From Marinobacter orientalis (GTDB lineage Bacteria > Pseudomonadota > Gammaproteobacteria > Pseudomonadales > Oleiphilaceae): a DNA stretch of 64,000 nucleotides. Below are positions 56,853 to 64,000 of this stretch, piece by piece; the first letter of the stretch is position 1, and each line of letters opens with the position of its first letter. Position numbers and translations under genes: made by a program. Where the stretch lies: assembly GCF_004792665.1 (NCBI RefSeq), contig NZ_SRZX01000002.1, positions 1 through 64,000 of the forward strand, in the 5' to 3' direction. The notes under the pieces are model-generated. The model was given only the letters and a program-made list of their open reading frames with translations. It was not told the origin of the DNA and ran no database searches.

Positions 56853-59009
56853 TTATTCCGGCGCAGCCGTTAGGCCAGGCATTTGTGCCAGTGGCTTGCG
56901 TGGAGGAAGCACGATTGTTGCTGGAGAACCGGTGAACTCCGCCGTTAGCGGAGACGATACTGTTGGCCACTGCCCCTTGAGTATGTTGTCCGGCGCCTCG
57001 CCGTCAAAGCCAAGATAGCTGTACTTGCCGTAGTGGGGAAGCTTGCGCGCCAACCCTGGAAGTGCCGCTGTGTTTCCACTTGCCAGCCACGCCAGCGCAT
57101 GTTCCGAGTCTCCCGACTGCCTTGCCACCGCAACGACAGCATGTTCGGACTGATCAAGCGCTTGTCCATCGATCGTTACACCCCCGTCTGCAAGCGCATA
57201 ATCGTAGCCTTCCAGGGCCTTATCCATCGCCTTCCGGAACCGGTTATTCCAGCCGAACAGCCATATTGTCCTGTCGTCGGGCAGCGTTACCAGTTCATCG
57301 TCGCGTATCAACTCCACATCGCTATCCCGACCTCCCTGCCAGGACTTTCCCAGTTGCCTGTACGCGGTAAGCACGCGCTCAGGCGCTGAAGAAGGCAAAA
57401 CCACCAATACCTTTTTATCCCCCATCGCCTGGCTTATAGCGGGCGGCACTTCCTGGCGATGGAGCCTGCGAAACAGATCGAACGCCGGATCAACAGCCAG
57501 GCGTAGAGGTCGGGCATGTAGGGCAAGGGAAAATTCAGATGTTTCCTGTGTCAGCTTCACTTCGCGCCAGACGGCCTGTTCATGGCCTTCTGACTGCAAG
57601 GCTATGGGAACACTGAGGGCGTAGGGCCTGCCGCTCTGGGTTTGATGAAGAAGGCCCGTAACCCGGTAGCCGGAGGCTGTCTTGTCGACAGACACCTCGG
57701 TGATCTGAAGCCGGGGGCCACCGGTACGGGTCGTCCATTGACTGAAAAAGGTATCCAGGGGCTGACCCGCCACCCGGGCAAAGGTTCTGGCAATTTCAGC
57801 CCAGCCGGCGTTCCTGAACCGGTAGTCGGCGTAGAGAAGGCGAAGCCCCTCTGTGAACTGCTCATCACCGAGCATTCGACGCAGCATATGGAATACCATC
57901 ATTGTTTTACCGTACCCGACGGCCTCGGTCGCTGAATTATGACGGCCCCGGAATTCGGTCAGCGGAAAATCGTTATTCCCATCGACAAAATCTGCGTATT
58001 TTTGCAGCGCTGCGCGCCGATAATCAGCACCTTCACCCCGATTCTCTTTCAGCAGGTGGTCGGCAAGGTAGCTGGTCAACCCTTCAGACCAGTTGCCATT
58101 CGCGTAATCGACGTAAACACCATTACCCCACCAGTTATGCACTATTTCGTGTGGATAGGATGTATAGGGAATAAACGGCAGGCGTATGACACGGGGGCCC
58201 AGCAGTGTGAATGACGGCATGCCGTACCCGGTTTCCCAGAAATTTTCCACAAGCGCAAATTTGCTATAGGGGTATTCGCCAATCAGGCCTTCGTACATCT
58301 GCAGATAATGCTCTGTGACGCCGAGATATCGGTCGGCAAGCGCCTGATCAGGTTGGCGCAGGAAAACCAGCGTATCGACCGTGCCGGCAGTGCCCTTGTA
58401 TTCCGTAAAGGGCGCCGCGATGAGATAGATCTGATTCTGAGGATGCTGCTCGGTCCATCGCTGCGCCGCCGTGTTATGGGTGTCTGCGCGCCGTCCCTGG
58501 CTAACGGAGTGCCATTTCTCCGGCAGGCTGATACTCATATCAAAACTGACTGGGCGTTCCTGCTGTATAACCGGGTACCAATAGCTGGAGCCGGCGAGGA
58601 AAACGCCATCCGTGTCGATCAGGCCGGGCGACACATCGAATCTTCGCGCGTAGTTATCAGCCAGGTTTTTTATCGGGTGGTATATCGTCCCCGAATACGA
58701 GATTTCTGCCTCACGCTGACCATTCCCGAGTTTCAGACGGTAGGATCGTGTCGGTACATGAGAGTCGCCCGTCTCCCCGGCATCAATGTGCTCGAGTATC
58801 GCCTGCCCGCCAGTTATAACAGGCTCAAGTTCAGCGTGGAGCCTGAACACCAGGGAGGCGGGCATGGTCGGTGGCAGTTTAAGCCGGACTCGTGCCTCCA
58901 ACCGGTGATCCGCAGGCTGAATATCGATATCCATGGTGTAGTGAACTGTATCCCCGATGGCCTGGGGTACAAAAAACAGCACATATAAAAACCGGATCAG
59001 ATGTCGCAC
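56853..59009 (-). CDS. M1-like metallopeptidase without GAMEN motif
   Basis: A signal peptide is followed by an N-terminal beta domain and a gluzincin catalytic domain with HEIVHNWWGNGV (HExxH) and the downstream Glu in WSEGLTSY, the M1 aminopeptidase zinc site. The N-terminal-amine-binding GAMEN motif of M1 aminopeptidases is replaced by YGMPSF at the expected place, so an endopeptidase or other activity is possible. The last ~200 residues form a separate domain. The GTG at 59009 is chosen because it starts the signal peptide; TTG 59045 is also open but has no ribosome-binding site. Confidence 0.82.
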   Translation of the reverse strand: MRHLIRFLYVLFFVPQAIGDTVHYTMDIDIQPADHRLEARVRLKLPPTMPASLVFRLHAELEPVITGGQAILEHIDAGETGDSHVPTRSYRLKLGNGQREAEISYSGTIYHPIKNLADNYARRFDVSPGLIDTDGVFLAGSSYWYPVIQQERPVSFDMSISLPEKWHSVSQGRRADTHNTAAQRWTEQHPQNQIYLIAAPFTEYKGTAGTVDTLVFLRQPDQALADRYLGVTEHYLQMYEGLIGEYPYSKFALVENFWETGYGMPSFTLLGPRVIRLPFIPYTSYPHEIVHNWWGNGVYVDYANGNWSEGLTSYLADHLLKENRGEGADYRRAALQKYADFVDGNNDFPLTEFRGRHNSATEAVGYGKTMMVFHMLRRMLGDEQFTEGLRLLYADYRFRNAGWAEIARTFARVAGQPLDTFFSQWTTRTGGPRLQITEVSVDKTASGYRVTGLLHQTQSGRPYALSVPIALQSEGHEQAVWREVKLTQETSEFSLALHARPLRLAVDPAFDLFRRLHRQEVPPAISQAMGDKKVLVVLPSSAPERVLTAYRQLGKSWQGGRDSDVELIRDDELVTLPDDRTIWLFGWNNRFRKAMDKALEGYDYALADGGVTIDGQALDQSEHAVVAVARQSGDSEHALAWLASGNTAALPGLARKLPHYGKYSYLGFDGEAPDNILKGQWPTVSSPLTAEFTGSPATIVLPPRKPLAQMPGLTAAPE

Positions 59010-59101
59010 AAGGGCTGTTCCATCCTGCTGTTCAAAGTGAGGCAAAGGGATTATGAGGCATTACTAACGCGGGATCGAGAGGCCAAGAGAGATTCTGTGG
59101 C

Positions 59102-60238
59102 TTATTGGTCTTTCTGATTACGCGCCACCACCTGGCAGATGTCACCCCATACCTGCCCGAACCGTTCCTCATTAAAGCCTGAGCCGCTCATCATCCACGT
59201 TGGGTATACGCCGGTGTCTTTGGCATGGTCAAACTGGCCCACAACATCCATATGGTCAGCGGAGTAGACACCGCCAACTTTGCCCCAGAACTGGCTCAAG
59301 CTCGGCACAATGCCGTCATTGGAGGTGGGCTCCAGAGAGCTTCCGAGGGTGTTCTGGACAGTGTCCCTGGTAGTCGCGTCGAGACGCGGGTACAGGTAAT
59401 GAGGATGTTCTTTCTGCGTGATCTGATAGCAGATGGTATATATCAGGTGTGTGAAAGTCCCGTAGACGCTGCTGCGCTTCGGCATGAGCAGTCTGGCAGT
59501 GGGCGGCGGGGAGGCGGTGATGAAGCCAACGTAGTCGACGTCCCGACAGTCGAGAACCGCGGCGTTGAAGAGATCCATACCCTCAGGGGTCAGCTGTACC
59601 ATGGCGCCCTGGTCTTCGGCGATGCGACGCAGATAAGCCCACACAGCGTCGCCTTGATCAGGGCGAAGTTGGTTCAGCAGGTTTTCCGCCAGGGAGTCAA
59701 GGATGTCGTCCCGTTGCCCTAGCAGGTGGTCCAGCCGCGCGTATTTATTGAGCAGGCGGGCCATGCTGTAGATGCTATAACGCCCGGGCCTGCTGGTAGC
59801 CAGCAAACTCAGAATCAACAACAGATTGCGGCCATTCATGCTGGTGAAGAAGCTGGCCATCGGGGTGCCGTGATGGGGCGTGGACAGGCTGATCGCGGAG
59901 CGAGTGCGCTGGGCAATTTGGGTTTCCAGCTGACCAGAATGTAGTTTAACACTGGGAGTCAGCATCAGGCGGATATCCAGTCCGCCGGTAGAATGACCAA
60001 TAAAATGCAGGTTGTCCGCATGTTGACCACCATTTTTCCGCACGGCCTCAATCAGCACCTCCGCCCGGCGCCGGATAGAGCCTGTCGGTATGGTTTCCAC
60101 CTCAATAACCTGAGGATCGATGCCCTGATCGAGCAACTTGCTTTTGATGACTGTCGCTACTTCGTGGAAATAATTGAATGCCCCCAGCTTGGTAAAACCA
60201 AAAAATCCGGGCACTAGGTAAATCTGGGTTGTCGTCAT
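59102..60238 (-). CDS. Lipase-like alpha/beta hydrolase
   Basis: The 378-residue protein has IYLVPGFFGFTKLGAF at the start, a nucleophile elbow FIGHSTGGLDIRLML, ISLSTPHHGTPMAS and a possible catalytic His in ADHMDVVGQFDH, the pattern of triacylglycerol-lipase-like hydrolases. No signal peptide is evident, so the protein is probably cytoplasmic. ATG 60238 is preferred, being the third in-frame start and the one that fits AAGGGG about 10 nt upstream; TTG 60280 and ATG 60247 are alternatives. No neighbour explains its role. Confidence 0.82.
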   Translation of the reverse strand: MTTTQIYLVPGFFGFTKLGAFNYFHEVATVIKSKLLDQGIDPQVIEVETIPTGSIRRRAEVLIEAVRKNGGQHADNLHFIGHSTGGLDIRLMLTPSVKLHSGQLETQIAQRTRSAISLSTPHHGTPMASFFTSMNGRNLLLILSLLATSRPGRYSIYSMARLLNKYARLDHLLGQRDDILDSLAENLLNQLRPDQGDAVWAYLRRIAEDQGAMVQLTPEGMDLFNAAVLDCRDVDYVGFITASPPPTARLLMPKRSSVYGTFTHLIYTICYQITQKEHPHYLYPRLDATTRDTVQNTLGSSLEPTSNDGIVPSLSQFWGKVGGVYSADHMDVVGQFDHAKDTGVYPTWMMSGSGFNEERFGQVWGDICQVVARNQKDQ

Positions 60239-60293
60239 TCGTTGCATACCCCTTAACGCCGAGCATAGCAGCCGCTTCAAAGTTCGACGACTG

Positions 60294-60560
60294 ATGAGCG
60301 AGCCGGGACTGATCTGCAGTAACTTTGCAGTAGGACAGCCTAATCAGGTCTGGTGTGGTGACATCAGAGACACTGTTCGAAGCCTGAAGTCTGAGGGAAT
60401 ACCGGCCTTAGGCTACCGGACCCTTCCTGAGGCCAGGAAAGATGTCGCTGGGTATCTCGTGGACTACTACAACAGGTAGTTGCCTCACGCATTCAGTGAC
60501 GGCATTTCGTCCGTTGCTGCTGAGGAAAACCTTAAAATACCGTGCAGGATCAGTGGAACA
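60294..60560 (+). pseudogene. Remnant of an IS3-family transposase (OrfB)
   Basis: Two pieces of an IS3-type transposase are joined. The first contains QPNQVWCGDI, from the start of the integrase core; the second, RSLKSEGIPALGYRTLPEAR followed by DYYNR, is from the C-terminal end. The catalytic DDE middle is missing. In the same frame, after a TAG at 60477-60479, the reading resumes with LPHAFSDGIS and AAEENLK, the usual end of these proteins. So it has both a large internal deletion and a nonsense codon. No terminal inverted repeats were found. Confidence 0.7.
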
Positions 60561-60574
60561 CTACACAAGAATTT

Positions 60575-60583
60575 TGTCTACAT
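60575..60583. repeat. TGTCTACAT copy left of the att site
   Basis: One copy of TGTCTACAT lies between the transposase remnant and the tRNA fragment, outside the expected element boundary. The same nonamer occurs twice at 60836-60855 inside the element. Confidence 0.4.
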
Positions 60584-60650
60584 TAGCTCAAAATAGAAGA
60601 CAAATAATACTTCGGAATACAGAGAAATGAACTTAAGCCGCTTTGATTAA

Positions 60651-60705
60651 TGGTGCCCGGAGCCGGAATCGAACCGGCACGACCATAAGGTCGAGAGATT
60701 TTAAG
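60651..60705 (-). other. tRNA-Leu(UAA) 3' fragment, attachment site of the integrated element
   Basis: Read on the minus strand this 55-bp block runs from the anticodon loop (CTTAAAA) through a variable arm (CGACC-TTAT-GGTCG), the T-arm (GCCGG-TTCGATT-CCGGC) and the acceptor strand to CCA. This is the 3' part of tRNA-Leu(UAA) starting near position 32; the 5' half is missing, so it is not a functional gene. Tyrosine integrases often recombine at such tRNA 3' ends, and an integrase gene begins 196 bp to the right. The intact tRNA would be expected at the far, unseen end of the element. Confidence 0.85.
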
Positions 60706-60835
60706 TTATTTGCGCCCTTCTTTGCAGAAATTTGACAATGTTTTAATAAGCATTATAAAACAGCTTCTTACATAGCCTTTCTAGAAATCGTTGCTTGCTG
60801 TTGTTTGAAGAAATCCGCTAGAATTTGACCGATTC

Positions 60836-60855
60836 TGTCTACATAGTGTCTACAT
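60836..60855. repeat. Tandem TGTCTACAT repeats before the integrase gene
   Basis: TGTCTACAT occurs at 60836-60844 and 60847-60855, an 11-bp spacing close to one helical turn. The pair lies between the att site and the integrase start. It could be an integrase or excisionase arm-binding site; a promoter element is the alternative. Confidence 0.5.
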
Positions 60856-60900
60856 GAGGACACAAGGGACTTTCTGACGAATTCGAGTGGAGCCCTACCC

Positions 60901-62136
60901 TTGAGGATCACCAAAAGCTTTGTTGATAAAGTAACCATCCCCAAAACCGGCCCGGATGGGAAATCCAGCCAGGCCTTTTATCGGGATTCGGTCATTGCTG
61001 GTTTCGGTCTGCGGGTGACCAGCGGCGGCGCAAAATCGTTCATTGTGGAAAAGCGCGTTGATGGACGGGTTAAGCGAAAGACCCTGGGCCGGTATGGCAA
61101 CTTGACCGTTGAGCAGGCGCGAAAGGAAGCCCAAAAATTCCTAGGAAAAGTAGCCTCCGGGCTAGACCCAATCCGGGAGGTTCAAGAAAAGCGGGTAAAG
61201 CGTATTACCCTGAATGATGCCTTTCAGGATTATCTGGCCACCCGGAAGAACCTGAAACCCAACACCCTCAATGACTACAACCGGTCCATGAAAGAAATGT
61301 TCAAGGACTGGCAATCCAGAGCCCTCAGTGACATTTCCCGCGACATGGTCATTACGCGCCATGCCGAATACGGAGCGCGTAGCCCTGCCCGTGCTGATAA
61401 CGGAATGCGGATACTTAGGGCCATATTCAACCACGCTCTGCAACGCTATCAGGACGCTTCTGGCAAGCCATTCCTGGTAGCCAACCCGGTGGAGGTTCTG
61501 AGTCACCAACGCGCCTGGTATAAAGTTGAGCGGCGGCAAACGCTGATCAAGGATCACCAGTTGAAGGCCTGGTACGAAGCGACCATGCAGCTCAATAACC
61601 AGACTACGCGGGATTACCTGCACCTGGTTCTGCTAACCGGCCTTCGTCGAACCGAGGCGGCCACCCTCACCTGGGAGCAGGTCGACTTCAAAGAAAAGAC
61701 ATTGACGATTACCGAGACCAAGAACAGCCGCATTCACCGGTTGCCATTCAGTCATGCCATCGAAGAACTGTTACAGCGACGGTTCGATGATAAGTCTAGC
61801 CCCTTCGTGTTTCCCAGCGATTCTGAACGAGGCCACCTGTCTGAGCCTCGAACTGCCATCGCCCGTGTAACCAAGCTATCCGGCGTGTCTTTCACACTGC
61901 ATGATTTGCGGCGCACCTTCGTTACAGCCGCAGAAAGGCTCGATATTCCAGCCTATGCGCTGAAACGGCTAATGAATCACAAAGACCCGAACGACGTGAC
62001 CGACGGTTACATCATATTTGATGTCGAGCGTCTGCGCGTTCCTATGCAAAAGATCACTGACTTTTTCCAGGAGCAGACAGGCGCTGACCAAGCCTTTGCC
62101 TCCCTTTATCCCACTGTACGGAGCTTGCCGTGTTAA
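60901..62136 (+). CDS. int: Tyrosine-recombinase integrase (P4 type)
   Basis: The 411-residue protein has an N-terminal arm-DNA-binding domain (FGLRVTSGGAKSFIVEKRV), a SAM-like core-binding domain and a catalytic domain with the tyrosine recombinase set: Arg249 (LTGLRRTEA), His334 and Arg337 (LHDLRRTF), His360 (MNHKD) and Tyr370 (GYIIF). It would integrate and excise the element at the tRNA-Leu att site. The start is a TTG at 60901, with GGAG 8 nt upstream; no ATG precedes the conserved N-terminus. All catalytic residues are present, so the gene looks intact. Confidence 0.95.
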   Translation: MRITKSFVDKVTIPKTGPDGKSSQAFYRDSVIAGFGLRVTSGGAKSFIVEKRVDGRVKRKTLGRYGNLTVEQARKEAQKFLGKVASGLDPIREVQEKRVKRITLNDAFQDYLATRKNLKPNTLNDYNRSMKEMFKDWQSRALSDISRDMVITRHAEYGARSPARADNGMRILRAIFNHALQRYQDASGKPFLVANPVEVLSHQRAWYKVERRQTLIKDHQLKAWYEATMQLNNQTTRDYLHLVLLTGLRRTEAATLTWEQVDFKEKTLTITETKNSRIHRLPFSHAIEELLQRRFDDKSSPFVFPSDSERGHLSEPRTAIARVTKLSGVSFTLHDLRRTFVTAAERLDIPAYALKRLMNHKDPNDVTDGYIIFDVERLRVPMQKITDFFQEQTGADQAFASLYPTVRSLPC

Positions 62137-62990
62137 TAGAACAGATGGACCATCTGAGCGTTTGGGAAGTCGCCCACCGCTGGCATGGTTATGACCCGAA
62201 TCTGACTGACCCATTAACATTACCGCTACCTATCCAGGACACTCTGCGAAACATCACGCGGCAGCAATTCCGTCACGAGCTTTCCGTTTGTTCAACCAAT
62301 GGCGTCGTTCGCAAAAGCCGTCAAACGTTACCGAGCTTTGAAGACTTCGTCATTCCGGAGTTTACAGAGTCCGAAATAGAGGAGGGTTCGACCGACGAGG
62401 GCCATCCCATGAAAACGGTGTGGTTAAGTGAGGCGGTCAACACTCTCAGCGAGGAGGATCGCCAGGACCGTTACGAGGAATTCTCGGACAACTGGACACG
62501 CCGGCACGACGAGGCGGTCAAAGATTTTCCTCGATGTTTCGATCAAAGGGTATTCCGAAAAGCGGATCTGGAAAAGGTCCACGTCTTGCGCTCTGATGTA
62601 CTTAGGCTCTGTGAGCTGGGCAATATGGCTCTACCCGCCTTTTGGTTTTCGGACTCAGAACGAGAGGACCATCAACGGTATTTGGAAACGGGCAACGCCT
62701 CGGACTCAGTTCATCAGCGTGCCGCGCGTATGAAACGGGAAGAGATCGATGCTTTCTGGTCCCGCCTTAGTACTCAACAGAAGCATCGTCTACTTTGCCG
62801 TGAGATTGCTGCCGCTATTTGGCTAAAAGCACCCGACCGCAACATTGCGAATATCATACGTGACCCAGCTATCCATGAACTGGGAGGTGGGAAGTACTAC
62901 GGCGATGACAAAACCGTCAGAGAATGGATCAAGGATCTGGACCCTCGACCACCGGAGATGAAAAAAGGCGGCCGCCCTGCTGGCCAATAA
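62130..62990 (+). CDS. Element-encoded protein of unknown function
   Basis: The 286-residue protein starts at GTG 62130, which overlaps the integrase stop by 7 bases and has GGAG 7 nt upstream, so it is probably co-expressed with the integrase. It begins with DHLSVWEVAHRWHGYDP and ends with a basic GGRPAGQ; between these lies an acidic stretch (about 70-90), a helical part and a C-terminal segment (YYGDDKTVREWIKDLDP) like those of other island proteins next to integrases. I do not recognise a named family or a catalytic motif. Confidence 0.8.
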   Translation: MLIEQMDHLSVWEVAHRWHGYDPNLTDPLTLPLPIQDTLRNITRQQFRHELSVCSTNGVVRKSRQTLPSFEDFVIPEFTESEIEEGSTDEGHPMKTVWLSEAVNTLSEEDRQDRYEEFSDNWTRRHDEAVKDFPRCFDQRVFRKADLEKVHVLRSDVLRLCELGNMALPAFWFSDSEREDHQRYLETGNASDSVHQRAARMKREEIDAFWSRLSTQQKHRLLCREIAAAIWLKAPDRNIANIIRDPAIHELGGGKYYGDDKTVREWIKDLDPRPPEMKKGGRPAGQ

Positions 62991-62994
62991 ACCC

Positions 62995-63025
62995 CCCGTC
63001 TGAGAACAATAACCTCCCGTCTGAG
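62995..63025. repeat. Two CCCGTCTGAG direct repeats, 21 bp apart
   Basis: CCCGTCTGAG occurs at 62995-63004 and 63016-63025, a period of 21 bp (two helical turns). The second copy is also part of the hairpin at 63015-63035. They lie between the unknown gene and the excisionase-like gene, a typical place for an operator. Confidence 0.6.
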
Positions 63026-63035
63026 CCAGACGGGA
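63015..63035. terminator. Perfect 9-bp hairpin upstream of the excisionase-like gene
   Basis: TCCCGTCTG (63015-63023) and CAGACGGGA (63027-63035) form a perfect stem with a 3-nt loop, followed by ATATTTTG. It could end the integrase-unknown transcript. Because its left arm is also a direct repeat copy, it may instead be an operator. Confidence 0.6.
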
Positions 63036-63101
63036 ATATTTTGCTCGCCTCGAAACCCGCAAAGTCTCTCCAACGCCAAATAACGCGATTGGAGATACAC
63101 A

Positions 63102-63308
63102 ATGCAAACAGCCCTTCTCAATACCAAAGAAGCCGCCGAGTTCCTGGGTGTAAGTTGCGCCTTTCTGGAGCGGGACCGCTGCTATACCGGTCGAATTCGC
63201 TTCATCAAGGTTGGAAGCCGAGCGGTCCGGTATCGGCTAGAGGATCTTAACCAATTCATCGAAAATCAGGTCCGCCGTTCAACAGCCCACGTGGCGGTGT
63301 CGCTATGA
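63102..63308 (+). CDS. AlpA/excisionase-like helix-turn-helix protein
   Basis: The 68-residue protein contains LLNTKEAAEFLGVSCAFLERDR, the first helices of a MerR-like winged helix-turn-helix, and GSRAVRYRLEDLNQFIE, the wing and final helix found in AlpA-type excisionases and prophage regulators. Such proteins control integrase activity or excision direction. ATG 63102 has GGAG 8 nt upstream. The stop overlaps the next start by 4 bases (ATGA). Confidence 0.88.
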   Translation: MQTALLNTKEAAEFLGVSCAFLERDRCYTGRIRFIKVGSRAVRYRLEDLNQFIENQVRRSTAHVAVSL

Positions 63309-63643
63309 AATGTTTAGCCATGCTCTATACGCTAATGCTAAGCCTTTTACTTGGCGTCCATTTTTTTGTGATTGAGAAGCGCGATCATGTCATGGAAGCG
63401 CATTTCAGTGCTGGTTGGCCTATTAGGTCAGGCGAACCTACAGCAGAAGGTCAAACCCCAGTGATACCGCGGGGTTTCGCGCCCGGTACTGTACCTGATG
63501 AACCCCGACCCCGAGACCTAACAGGTTCAGGCGCCCTTGAACGTGATCCGCCAGTAAATCGGAGCGCCAACATAATAAGTTTCTACAGGGTCAAAATTTC
63601 CGCGCCCAATTTCATTGGACCAAAGGCATCCGGAAAGGTGTGA
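63305..63643 (+). CDS. Small element protein of unknown function
   Basis: This 112-residue frame starts within the excisionase-like stop codon (ATGA overlap) and ends two bases before the next start. The N-terminus is a hydrophobic segment (MLYTLMLSLLLGVHFFV); the rest is Pro/Gly-rich with no recognisable domain. Tight overlap with neighbours on both sides suggests it is really translated, though the composition is unusual and it may be poorly conserved. Confidence 0.5.
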   Translation: MKCLAMLYTLMLSLLLGVHFFVIEKRDHVMEAHFSAGWPIRSGEPTAEGQTPVIPRGFAPGTVPDEPRPRDLTGSGALERDPPVNRSANIISFYRVKISAPNFIGPKASGKV

Positions 63644-63644
63644 C

Positions 63645-64000
63645 ATGAAACCCAGCTACACCAGCAAAGAAACCCTGGACCGGGCGCAGTTATCTGCGGC
63701 CCGGTTTTTTGATGAGCCGTATGGTTCTTTCATTAGTCGGGTACACCCAAACCTTGCAACTAAGCTTAGCAAGGATCGGGCTGCCCGACTGACCGAAGTG
63801 AGCCAAAGGCGAGAAGAGGCCTATAGGCTAGTCAAGGCGGCGAAAAGTCCGACAGACCGTTTTCCGGGCCTGACTGGGCTGTATTTCAACAGGCCAGGGG
63901 ATCGGAAGTTCCCAAAACAGAATCCAGCCACCACAACTCCCAGCGGCAAGCCGGAAGCGGATCACACAGCGGCTGACCTGACCGGGCCGGGCACCTGGGC
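63645..64000 (+). CDS. Element protein, 5' part only (runs off the window)
   Basis: ATG 63645 opens a frame of at least 118 residues with no stop before the window end. It follows the previous stop by one base and has GGAAAGGTG upstream, so it belongs to the same operon. The visible part starts KPSYTSKETLDRAQLSAARF and is charged and helical; no domain is recognised. Replication or mobilisation proteins often occupy this place, but nothing here shows that. Confidence 0.6.
   Translation, partial: MKPSYTSKETLDRAQLSAARFFDEPYGSFISRVHPNLATKLSKDRAARLTEVSQRREEAYRLVKAAKSPTDRFPGLTGLYFNRPGDRKFPKQNPATTTPSGKPEADHTAADLTGPGTW

Noticed and set aside
60651..60705. A complete tRNA gene
   Set aside because: The acceptor 5' strand, D-arm and 5' anticodon stem are absent, so it is only the 3' portion.
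1..64000. CRISPR array, rRNA operon, complete prophage
   Set aside because: No regularly spaced direct repeats, rRNA sequence or phage structural genes were seen; only the left end of an integrated element is present.

Overview
The window looks like chromosome of a marine gammaproteobacterium, most likely Marinobacter or a close relative. This rests on recognised protein families, gene order and a uniformly GC-rich coding style; no database search was possible. About 60 genes are supported, mostly ordinary chromosomal genes, ending in the start of an integrated element on the right.

Layout. (1) 1-11.9 kb: a minus-strand thiosulfate-oxidation (Sox) operon, soxC-soxD-soxX-soxY-soxZ-soxA-soxK-soxB, followed by an exported DsrE-like protein, a GlcG/HbpS-like protein, a DsbG-like thiol-disulfide protein and a metallo-beta-lactamase-fold (MBL) protein whose first metal motif is destroyed. 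A second MBL protein with intact metal ligands is divergent from soxC. A small cytochrome c and a putative exported HExxH protein lie beyond the operon end. (2) 12-16.6 kb: a RES/Xre toxin-antitoxin pair, a retropepsin-like 'zinc protease', AcpH, an outer-membrane beta-barrel protein and TrkH. (3) 16.6-31 kb: glycogen metabolism, with two alpha-glucan phosphorylases, MalQ, a GH57 enzyme, GlgC, GlgB and GlgA; an SDR and a PilZ protein are embedded. (4) 31-37.8 kb: an esterase, an acyltransferase, RecQ, a thioesterase-fold protein, a GNAT-nitrilase fusion and a PilZ-like protein. (5) 37.8-44.9 kb: a probable selenium locus with an H1-like/HhH protein, a SelD fused to an N-terminal flavoprotein domain, a SenB-like selenosugar synthase and a PhnD/PhnC/PhnE-type ABC importer of the putative selenate class. 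No SenA is present here. (6) 45-51.9 kb: an ABC-2 exporter with a DUF192 protein, two crotonases, a patatin and an EamA transporter, ending in a strong bidirectional terminator. (7) 52-60.3 kb: a lipoprotein, a PEP-CTERM-like protein with a thrombospondin-C-like region, a GGDEF-EAL protein with a degenerate EAL domain, a 24-residue membrane peptide, an M1-like peptidase and a lipase-like hydrolase. (8) 60.3-64 kb: a decayed IS3 transposase, a 3' fragment of tRNA-Leu(UAA) acting as an att site, a tyrosine integrase and small element genes running off the right end.

How the genes work together. The Sox proteins form a complete periplasmic pathway: SoxXA-SoxK attaches thiosulfate to SoxYZ, SoxB releases sulfate and SoxCD oxidises the sulfane sulfur. 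The small accessory proteins probably keep SoxYZ active or handle sulfur side products. In the glycogen region GlgC-GlgA-GlgB build the polymer, and the two phosphorylases, MalQ and GH57 remodel or degrade it. In the selenium region the importer could supply an oxyanion, SelD could make selenophosphate and SenB could form a selenosugar; the end product is not evident from this window.
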